A DNA stretch of 64,000 bases from Aquimarina intermedia. GTDB lineage: Bacteria > Bacteroidota > Bacteroidia > Flavobacteriales > Flavobacteriaceae. This document shows, in pieces, positions 58,072 through 64,000 of this stretch. Below the pieces are notes generated by a model. That model saw only the letters and a program-made list of their open reading frames with translations. It was not told the origin of the DNA and did no database searches. How positions within the stretch are numbered: the first letter of the stretch is position 1; every line of letters begins with the position of its first letter. Made by a program: the position numbers and the translations under genes. Location of the stretch: NCBI RefSeq assembly GCF_008124785.1, contig NZ_VNHU01000010.1:1-64000 (forward strand). Reading direction: 5' to 3'.

Positions 58072-58079
58072 CAAAGGTA
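58072..58079 (-). promoter_or_regulatory. -7 box of queE (TACCTTTG)
   Basis: Exact consensus match ending seven bases before ATG 58064, implying a leader of only a few bases. No clear -33 box. Confidence 0.55.
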
Positions 58080-58125
58080 CATAAGAATAAAGAAATATTA
58101 CACTAAAAGTAACGAATAGAAATAT

Positions 58126-58581
58126 TTACATTTTTGCTACAACACACTCAATCTCAATTTGTGCTCCGAGTGCCAAATTTGCAACTGCAAAAGTTGTCCT
58201 GGCTGGTTTTTGAGGGAAATATTGTTGGTAAATCTCATTCATCGTCTTAAAGTCCTCTATGTTTTTAAGTATCACTGTACATTTTACCACTTGATTCATA
58301 GTCAACTGATGATGCGTTAATACAGCCTTTATATTTTCTAAAGTTTGCTTCGTTTCTGCTTCGATTCCCCCATCCACCAATTGACGTGTTGTATGATCTA
58401 ATCCTATTTGACCCGATAAAAAATACAGCTTACCAACCTCAACGATATCAGAAAACGGGGCCTGTTCTTTTTTTAATTCATGTGTTTTATGAAATATAAT
58501 TTGTTGTCCTTCTTCTTGTGCATAAGAACTCCAAACACTCCCACTTATAAAGACTACTAAGAAAAAATATAATCGTTTCAT
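58126..58581 (-). CDS. RidA/YjgF family protein with signal peptide
   Basis: 151 residues. A signal peptide (VVFISGSVWSSYAQ, cleavage near residue 22) precedes a complete RidA domain: FSDIVEVGKLYFLSGQIGLD, TLENIKAVL, TVILKNIEDFKTMNEIYQQYF, and PARTTFAVANLALGAQIEIE with the conserved Arg. Cytosolic RidA hydrolyses reactive enamines. This copy would be exported, so substrate and role may differ. It is divergent from the HerA-like gene. Confidence 0.9.
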   Translation of the reverse strand: MKRLYFFLVVFISGSVWSSYAQEEGQQIIFHKTHELKKEQAPFSDIVEVGKLYFLSGQIGLDHTTRQLVDGGIEAETKQTLENIKAVLTHHQLTMNQVVKCTVILKNIEDFKTMNEIYQQYFPQKPARTTFAVANLALGAQIEIECVVAKM

Positions 58582-58690
58582 ATTTCTGTTGTTTTTAAAA
58601 AAATACTACTAACTGCTACTGGATTAAAATTAATCTTTAATTTCGATAGAAGAACTAAGATGCCTATTTTTATCAAAATTTAAATCCATT

Positions 58691-60220
58691 ATGAGTAACA
58701 AAGCGTCATTTCTTGAGCACATAAATAAAGGGTATACCACCAAGGGTGAGTATATAACACTAGGAGCAGCAATGTATCAAGGAAATACCGAAGGAGAAGC
58801 TCACGTAAAGATTCCGTTGAAGACCTTAAACCGACACGGATTAATTGCGGGTGCTACTGGGACCGGAAAAACAAAAACGCTACAAGTACTCGCAGAGAAT
58901 TTGAGTGAACAAGGAATCCCTGTGTTTTTGATGGATATTAAGGGGGATCTCAGTGGCATAGCTGCACCAAGTCCCGGACACATAAAAATTGACCAACGTC
59001 ATGACCAGATAAACATTCCTTTTAAAGCCAAAAAATTTCCCGTAGAAATTCTATCTCTCTCAGAGCAGGAAGGTGTTCGTCTGAAGGCTACAGTTAGTGA
59101 ATTTGGCCCTGTTTTGCTATCCCGTATTTTGGATGTAACAGAGACTCAAGCAGGTATAATGTCTATCATCTTCAAATATTGCGACGACAATCACCTTCCG
59201 TTACTTGATCTAAAAGATCTAAAAAAGGTGCTCCAATTTTCTACCAGAGAAGGCAAGGAAGCATTAGAAAAAGATTATGGCAGAATCTCGACAGCTTCAA
59301 CCGGAGCGATTTTACGTAAAATTGTAGCATTAGAACAGCAAGGAGCAGACTTGTTTTTTGGAGAACGCTCTTTTGATGTACAAGATTTATGTCGGGTGGA
59401 TGATGATGGCAGAGGTTATATCAACATTATGCGATTAACCGATATACAGGATCGTCCCAAACTTTTTTCAACATTCATGTTAAGCCTCTTAGCTGAAATC
59501 TATAGTACATTCCCGGAGCAAGGAGATTCTGGCCGACCTGAGCTTATTATCTTTTTAGATGAAGCACATTTGATATTCAAAGAAGCATCGAATGCACTGA
59601 TGGATCAAATAGAAAGTATCGTAAAACTGATACGCTCCAAAGGGGTTGGGCTATATTTTGTTACTCAAAATCCAACCGATGTACCCGAAGGTGTTTTAGG
59701 TCAGTTAGGTTTAAAAGTTCAACATGCATTAAGAGCTTTTACTGCAAAAGATCGTAAGGCTATTAAAATGACAGCCGAGAATTATCCTATATCCGAATTT
59801 TATGACACCAAAGAAATCTTAACCTCTTTAGGTATAGGTGAAGCTTTGGTTTCTGCACTTGATGAAAAAGGACGACCTACGCCCTTAGCGGCTACTATGT
59901 TGCGTGCGCCTATGAGCAGAATGGATATACTTACTCCTACTGAACTTGACAAACTAATTTCAACATCAAAGCTTACTAAAAAGTACAACGAAACTATCGA
60001 TAGAGAAAGCGCCTATGAAATTCTATCAGAAAAAATTGCTTTAGCTGAAGCCAAAGAAGCAAAAGCGGCCGCAAAGAAAGAACGACAAAAATTAGAAAAG
60101 ACTGCCTCCAGATCTTCTTCATCTAAGACGAGTGCGACAGAAAAAGCAGTCATCAAAGTACTTACCAGTGCTACATTTATTAGAGGTGCCCTTGGTGTTC
60201 TTAATAAACTTTTAAAATAG
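58691..60220 (+). CDS. HerA-like ATPase of the DUF853/YjgR family
   Basis: 509 residues. Walker A GATGTGKTKTLQ (near residue 54), Walker B ELIIFLDEAHLIFKEA, and YFVTQNPTDVPEGVLGQLGLKVQHALRAFTAKD are the DUF853 motifs. The family belongs to the HerA/FtsK superfamily of DNA-translocating ATPases; the role is unknown. The C-terminus holds an Ala/Lys-rich helix (about residues 450-480), then a short hydrophobic end. First gene of a four-gene unit; six bases separate it from the next. Confidence 0.93.
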   Translation: MSNKASFLEHINKGYTTKGEYITLGAAMYQGNTEGEAHVKIPLKTLNRHGLIAGATGTGKTKTLQVLAENLSEQGIPVFLMDIKGDLSGIAAPSPGHIKIDQRHDQINIPFKAKKFPVEILSLSEQEGVRLKATVSEFGPVLLSRILDVTETQAGIMSIIFKYCDDNHLPLLDLKDLKKVLQFSTREGKEALEKDYGRISTASTGAILRKIVALEQQGADLFFGERSFDVQDLCRVDDDGRGYINIMRLTDIQDRPKLFSTFMLSLLAEIYSTFPEQGDSGRPELIIFLDEAHLIFKEASNALMDQIESIVKLIRSKGVGLYFVTQNPTDVPEGVLGQLGLKVQHALRAFTAKDRKAIKMTAENYPISEFYDTKEILTSLGIGEALVSALDEKGRPTPLAATMLRAPMSRMDILTPTELDKLISTSKLTKKYNETIDRESAYEILSEKIALAEAKEAKAAAKKERQKLEKTASRSSSSKTSATEKAVIKVLTSATFIRGALGVLNKLLK

Positions 60221-60226
60221 AATTAC

Positions 60227-60796
60227 ATGATGTCTACACGAATTTTGATACTAATTAGCTGTATATTCCTTTGGGGATGTAGTCGCTCAGAACAAACTAA
60301 CCCATTTAATTTTGGAAAAAATAAGGTAGGAAAATTGACACCTCAGACTTCAATTAGTGCGATAGATTCATTATACAAAACAGATTCTATTGTCAACAGA
60401 AATCATACTAATGCGTTACTATCAAACACTAATGAAATTGAAATCTATGACTCATCAGGCAAAAAATTGTTAATTATTGAACCTAGCACTGATGACACTA
60501 ACAGTGCAATGATTAAAAGCATTCAAATTATTGATCCTCGATATACAACTGAAGAAGGTATTTCAATTAACAGTACATTTAAGGATGTAAGGGAAGCCTT
60601 TCCTATTTCAAAAATCAACAATACGTTGAGTACTGCTGTTGTTTTTGTCGATAGTTTGAACGCCTATATTACCATTGACAAAAAATTCTTACCCAATAAT
60701 TATAAAAATAATGCCGACATAAAGATTGAAGCCAATGTAATCCCCGATTCAGCTACAATCAAACATTTTTGGATTCAGTGGAACCCTGTTAAATAA
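60227..60796 (+). CDS. Lipoprotein of unknown function (DUF1131/YfeY-like?)
   Basis: 189 residues with a lipoprotein signal ending LWGC (Cys18). After VGKLTPQTSISAID there is a beta-rich domain and the phrase GISINSTFKDVREAFPI, which loosely resembles the DUF1131 (YfeY) lipoproteins. I am not sure of that assignment. It lies six bases after the HerA-like gene and eight before the cupin gene, so it belongs to that operon. Confidence 0.7.
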   Translation: MMSTRILILISCIFLWGCSRSEQTNPFNFGKNKVGKLTPQTSISAIDSLYKTDSIVNRNHTNALLSNTNEIEIYDSSGKKLLIIEPSTDDTNSAMIKSIQIIDPRYTTEEGISINSTFKDVREAFPISKINNTLSTAVVFVDSLNAYITIDKKFLPNNYKNNADIKIEANVIPDSATIKHFWIQWNPVK

Positions 60797-60804
60797 GAAA
60801 AATC

Positions 60805-61173
60805 ATGACCAAGAAATTCACGATACAACGAACACCCTTTACTGTTCCCACCGACGATGGCAAGGTTATCAAAGAACATTTTGGTGAGGCTACCAATCAA
60901 AATAGCGACCTTAGTATAGCCCATATGATAGCACCTCCTCATTGGTCAGAACCGTTTCAAACTCCGGATTTTGACGAATACACCTTCATAATTAAAGGTA
61001 AAAAACAATTCACCATAGAGGAGGAAGTGGTTATTTTGAATGCCGGTGAATCTATAAAAATTGAAAAAGGCACTAAAATACAATATGCCAATCCGTTTGA
61101 TGCGCCTTGTGAATATATTTCTATATGTCGCCCTGCATTCACAATTGATAGTGTACATAGAGAAGATGAATAA
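60805..61173 (+). CDS. Cupin-domain protein
   Basis: 122 residues forming a single cupin barrel: HMIAPPHWSEPFQTPDFDEYTFIIKGKKQFTIEEE (motif 1, with partial metal ligands) and LNAGESIKIEKGTKIQYANPFDAPCEYISICRPAF (motif 2). Only some of the usual His/Glu ligands are present, so it may be a binding rather than catalytic protein. The stop overlaps the start of the hydrolase gene by eight bases. Confidence 0.85.
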   Translation: MTKKFTIQRTPFTVPTDDGKVIKEHFGEATNQNSDLSIAHMIAPPHWSEPFQTPDFDEYTFIIKGKKQFTIEEEVVILNAGESIKIEKGTKIQYANPFDAPCEYISICRPAFTIDSVHREDE

Positions 61174-62008
61174 CAAGATTAAAGAATACATGCCGATTCT
61201 CATCGGTAAGCAACTAAAGTTACTCTTTAAGATAGCGCCAACAAGAGCATTGCAAAAAGCATTTCTCTTGTTTTGCACGCCACGCAAAGGTCAAGTGACA
61301 CCGGATCAGATGGACTTTCTCGATGCTGCAGAAGATGAAGTAGTAGCAGTCGACGACCTTTTATTACAAACTTATCGCTGGAAAGGTAGTGAAGAAACCA
61401 TCTTATTAGTTCATGGATGGGAGAGTAACACCCACCGTTGGAAAGGTCTTATACAGGTTTTGCAAAAGCACAAGTACAATATCATTGCTTTTGATGCACC
61501 TGCTCACGGTTATAGCTCAGGCAACATTTTAAACGTACCCTTGTATGCAGAATGTTTAAAAAAAGTAGCCGATTTATATCGCCCCAATCACATCATCGGC
61601 CACTCTGTCGGAGGTATGTGTACTGCTTTTTACCAGCATACTTATCAAAATCCTGAATTAGATAAACTTATTTTACTCGCACCACCTTCAGAATTATCGA
61701 TAATTATGAATGGTTATCAAAAAACATTACAGCTCACTGATGCTTTTATGAATGCGCTTGATTCTTATTTTAAAGCTCAATTTGGATATAGTTTTGAAGA
61801 ATTTTCGATTGCAAAATTTTCTCAAAAAATAAAAAATTCCGGTTTGTTGATTCATGATAAATATGATGATATTGCACCCTATGCTGCCGCAACTGCAATA
61901 GATGCCAATTGGACAAACGGAACTTTGATGACCACAGAAAACTATGGTCACTCACTTTTTTATAATGAAGTAGATGAACGTATAGTAGATTTTCTAAACA
62001 CTAAATAA
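61166..62008 (+). CDS. Alpha/beta hydrolase
   Basis: 280 residues from the ATG at 61166, overlapping the cupin gene by eight bases. The fold is shown by ETILLVHGWESNTHRWKGL (oxyanion region), IGHSVGGMCTAFY with the nucleophile Ser in GHSVG, LLIHDKYDDIAPYAAA with the Asp, and NYGHSLFYNEV with the catalytic His. The substrate is unknown. An earlier TTG at 61061 is inside the cupin gene and unlikely. Last gene of the four-gene unit. Confidence 0.9.
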   Translation: MNNKIKEYMPILIGKQLKLLFKIAPTRALQKAFLLFCTPRKGQVTPDQMDFLDAAEDEVVAVDDLLLQTYRWKGSEETILLVHGWESNTHRWKGLIQVLQKHKYNIIAFDAPAHGYSSGNILNVPLYAECLKKVADLYRPNHIIGHSVGGMCTAFYQHTYQNPELDKLILLAPPSELSIIMNGYQKTLQLTDAFMNALDSYFKAQFGYSFEEFSIAKFSQKIKNSGLLIHDKYDDIAPYAAATAIDANWTNGTLMTTENYGHSLFYNEVDERIVDFLNTK

Positions 62009-62052
62009 AACTTTTATTTTACCATCAAGCATCGGGTAAAACTGGTGATATC

Positions 62053-62083
62053 TTGCAAACTATAAATTTTATAAGCACCTTTG
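62053..62083 (+). promoter_or_regulatory. Promoter of rluF
   Basis: TTG (about 62053-62055), 20-base spacer and CACCTTTG (62076-62083), one mismatch from TANNTTTG. It ends just before the GTG start. Confidence 0.5.
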
Positions 62084-62086
62084 CAT

Positions 62087-62947
62087 GTGGAAAATTCTAA
62101 AGACATACGGCTTAATAAGTATCTTAGTGAAATAGGGTATTGTTCCCGTCGGGAAGCCGATAAATTGATTGATCAAGGTCGCGTTACTGTTAATAATAAA
62201 GTCCCTGAAATGGGAACTAAAATTACTCAGGATGACCAAGTAAAAGTAGATGGAGAACCAGTACACAAGAAAGAAGAGGATCATATCTATATAGCACTTA
62301 ATAAACCGGTCGGAATTGTTTGTACTACAGCCGAACAAGAAAAAGACAATATTGTCAATTTTATTAATTACCCCAGAAGAATTTTTCCTATAGGTCGTTT
62401 AGACAAGCCGAGTGAGGGGCTTATTCTTCTTACCAGTGATGGTGATATTGTCAATAAAATACTACGTGCCAGAAATAACCATGAAAAGGAATATATTGTT
62501 ACTGTTGATAAACTAATTAATCCTCTTTTTATTAAAAGAATGGGTAACGGCATTCCGATCCTGGATACAATGACCCGTAAATGTGAAATCGAGCAGTTAA
62601 GTAAATACGAATTTAGGATTGTTCTAACTCAGGGATTAAATCGTCAGATCCGTAGAATGTGTGAGTATTTGGGGTACGAAGTGGTGAAACTTAAACGCGT
62701 ACGAATCATGCATATCAAATTAACCACCCCAGTGGGAGCATGGCGTTATTTGACTGAAGAAGAAATGAAAGTGCTTCAGTCAGATATTAAAGCATCGGGC
62801 AAAACTGAAAAATTTTCTATAGAAAAAACACCCTCACGAGATACGCGATCAAAACAATCTCGCAAAGAGAGATTTCAGATTAAAGACAAGAAAAAAACAG
62901 CCTCTAATAATCCAAGACGTTCTCGCAGAGATAGACCAAAAAAATAG
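62087..62947 (+). CDS. rluF: 23S rRNA pseudouridine synthase RluF-like
   Basis: 286 residues from GTG 62087. An N-terminal S4 domain ([22 protein letters not shown]) precedes the RsuA-type catalytic domain with the Asp in [20 protein letters not shown] and [17 protein letters not shown]. The order and C-terminal basic tail fit RluF, which modifies U2604 of E. coli 23S rRNA. No in-frame ATG is available at the start; GTG 62087 or TTG 62081 must be used, and the TTG overlaps the -7 box. The mRNA is therefore probably leaderless. The last 45 residues are Lys/Arg/Ser-rich. Confidence 0.92.
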   Translation: MENSKDIRLNKYLSEIGYCSRREADKLIDQGRVTVNNKVPEMGTKITQDDQVKVDGEPVHKKEEDHIYIALNKPVGIVCTTAEQEKDNIVNFINYPRRIFPIGRLDKPSEGLILLTSDGDIVNKILRARNNHEKEYIVTVDKLINPLFIKRMGNGIPILDTMTRKCEIEQLSKYEFRIVLTQGLNRQIRRMCEYLGYEVVKLKRVRIMHIKLTTPVGAWRYLTEEEMKVLQSDIKASGKTEKFSIEKTPSRDTRSKQSRKERFQIKDKKKTASNNPRRSRRDRPKK

Positions 62948-63048
62948 GTATGCTTTCTTAAAACTGTGTTAGGTAATTGCAAAAAAGTATACATTGTATT
63001 CTGAAGATTTATATTTTGCAATACGTTCACTTAAAAAATTGAAGTATT

Positions 63049-63294
63049 ATGCCTCAGAACCGTCCACGTATTAAAAATGAAGCGCAATATGAAGCGTTGA
63101 GAGATAAAGGTTATAGCCAAGAAAAAGCTGCAAGAATCGCTAATACCCCTGATTCCGGTAAAAAAGGAGGTAAAGCCAAGCCATATGAGGAGCGTACAAA
63201 AAAAGAACTCTATCAACAAGCAAGGGAGATTGGTATCTCTGGTAGATCAAAGATGGATAAAAAAGAATTAATCGCTGCACTTCGCAACAACTAA
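63049..63294 (+). CDS. Small basic protein with Rho-N/SAP-like C-terminus
   Basis: 81 residues. The first half (RPRIKNEAQYEALRDKGYSQEKAARIANTP) resembles DUF7218-like small proteins; the second half KKELYQQAREIGISGRSKMDKKELIAALR is a Rho-N/SAP-type helix-extended-helix, a nucleic-acid-binding unit. Function is unknown; Rho termination factor-like is the usual annotation. The VOC gene follows ten bases later and is likely in the same transcript. Confidence 0.82.
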   Translation: MPQNRPRIKNEAQYEALRDKGYSQEKAARIANTPDSGKKGGKAKPYEERTKKELYQQAREIGISGRSKMDKKELIAALRNN

Positions 63295-63303
63295 ACACTA
63301 CCT

Positions 63304-63732
63304 ATGAACACGTTAAGCCCTTTTCATTTAGCTATACCCGTATCTGATCTCCCAGCCGCTAGGACATTCTACAGCACAACATTAGCATTAGAAGAAGGGC
63401 GAAGTAGTGATGACTGGGTAGATTACAACTTTTTTGGTCATCAATTGGTGATTCATCACGCTGCAATAACCTCTCCCCAAAAGAGCAAAGATCACAGTGA
63501 GGTTGATGGTAAACATGTACCTGTCCCCCATTTTGGGATTGTTATGGATTGGGATCTCTGGCACAAGTTCGCAGAAGAACTTAAGAGTAAAAAAGTGAAA
63601 TTCGAAATCGAACCGCATATTAGATTTCAAGGAAAAGTAGGTGAACAAGCAACAATGTTTTTTTATGATCCTTCAGGAAATGCGTTAGAGTTCAAATCAT
63701 TTAAAGATACATCTCAGATTTTTGCCAAATAA
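63304..63732 (+). CDS. VOC family protein (glyoxalase/dioxygenase superfamily)
   Basis: 142 residues with the two beta-alpha-beta-beta-beta modules of the vicinal oxygen chelate fold: [53 protein letters not shown], and [19 protein letters not shown]. The metal ligands His (FHLA), His (PHFG) and Glu (LEFK) are present, so a metal-dependent enzyme is likely. The substrate is unknown. Confidence 0.92.
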   Translation: MNTLSPFHLAIPVSDLPAARTFYSTTLALEEGRSSDDWVDYNFFGHQLVIHHAAITSPQKSKDHSEVDGKHVPVPHFGIVMDWDLWHKFAEELKSKKVKFEIEPHIRFQGKVGEQATMFFYDPSGNALEFKSFKDTSQIFAK

Positions 63733-63900
63733 ATTCGAATAACGTTAACTTTTATCCGATTAAAGACAATCCTCTATCTTACTCAGCAACAGTATTTTTA
63801 CTATCTTAGTCGCAGTATTTAACAACAAACTTTCTTCACTTTAGTTTAAAGAAATGTATTTGTTGTCATTTATTGTTCAAACCCCTACAAAGAAAGTATT

Positions 63901-64000
63901 ATGAAAAGGGAAATCCTTCTTTGTATAGTAATTAGTGTATGTTGTTTTAGTTGTAGCGATTCTCAAAAAGAGAACGAAGCACTTTATCAAGAAATCGAAG
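63901..64000 (+). CDS. Lipoprotein, N-terminal part only
   Basis: ATG at 63901; 33 residues reach the right edge. It begins with a lipoprotein signal ending CFSC (Cys18), then SDSQKENEALYQEIE, a likely helical start. The rest is outside the window, so no family can be given. Confidence 0.6.
   Translation, partial: MKREILLCIVISVCCFSCSDSQKENEALYQEIE

Noticed and set aside
62017-62041. Terminator after the alpha/beta hydrolase gene
   Set aside because: TTTTACC/GGTAAAA has a long loop and no T-run; too weak to call.

Overview
The window is a chromosomal stretch of a Bacteroidota bacterium, almost certainly a member of the Flavobacteriaceae. The evidence is the low GC content, promoters of the TTG/TTTG-N18-20-TANNTTTG type, a nearly complete absence of Shine-Dalgarno sequences except for one very strong one before rpsU, a PorP/SprF-type T9SS protein, a fused SecDF, many SC/GC lipobox lipoproteins, and lineage-typical families (DUF2851, DUF3467, DUF1343/NamZ, DUF2911, DUF1206, DUF962). 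I cannot name the genus. No phage, insertion sequence, CRISPR array or other mobile element was seen; gene content is core and housekeeping.

Layout. 1-155: start of a PorP/SprF gene running off the left edge. 450-2378: prfC (RF3) and a DUF962 membrane protein. 2455-18046 (all minus strand): the transcription/translation block, read from right to left as rpsU, xerC-type recombinase, hpf, tRNA-Thr(TGT), tRNA-Tyr(GTA), tRNA-Gly(TCC), tRNA-Thr(GGT), tuf, tRNA-Trp(CCA), secE, nusG, rplK, rplA, rplJ, rplL, rpoB, rpoC, DUF3467. The four tRNAs before tuf have the same order and anticodons as the E. coli thrU-tyrU-glyT-thrT-tufB operon. 18066-26102: a lipoprotein alpha-amylase, acyl-CoA dehydrogenase, helix-hairpin-helix protein, AGCS symporter and a K+ channel/PspC/DUF2851 operon. 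26391-33800: AraC-type regulator, PLP/CBS enzyme, FtsX-like permease, DUF1343 (NamZ-like), YkgJ protein, methyltransferase and a zinc-metalloprotease lipoprotein. 33908-41012: a four-gene minus-strand operon (large TPR protein, outer-membrane barrel, transglutaminase-like protein, amidohydrolase). 41289-55605: ftsE, csaA, a YgjV-like protein, typA, kdsA, DUF1206, DUF192, secDF, mdh, gyrB, asnB. 55843-64000: DUF2911, a 1-kb gene-poor region, queE, an exported RidA, a four-gene HerA-like/lipoprotein/cupin/hydrolase operon, rluF, a small Rho-N-like protein, a VOC protein and the start of a lipoprotein.

The main unexpected finding is at 56474-57195. The apparently empty region between DUF2911 and queE holds three tandem minus-strand ORFs, each exactly 32 codons plus stop. 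They align without gaps, share ten invariant residues and have a conserved C-terminus of the pattern F-[LI]-K-x-L-P-x-A-x-S-x-A-I-[HR]-[RK]. Most of the conserved residues use different synonymous codons in different copies, which argues for selection on the peptide. I do not recognise the family.

Other points worth checking: a U-tracted hairpin with a GAAA loop directly at the predicted start of the tRNA-tuf-rpoBC transcript; a 14-base Shine-Dalgarno match before rpsU; two terminators whose U-tract runs into, or encodes, the start of the next gene; a paired AACGTT operator-like palindrome before the amylase; an RNase III-like hairpin between rplL and rpoB; and several genes predicted to be leaderless because the -7 promoter box lies within about ten bases of the start codon. 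All functional calls are from reading sequence and known families; no database search was run.
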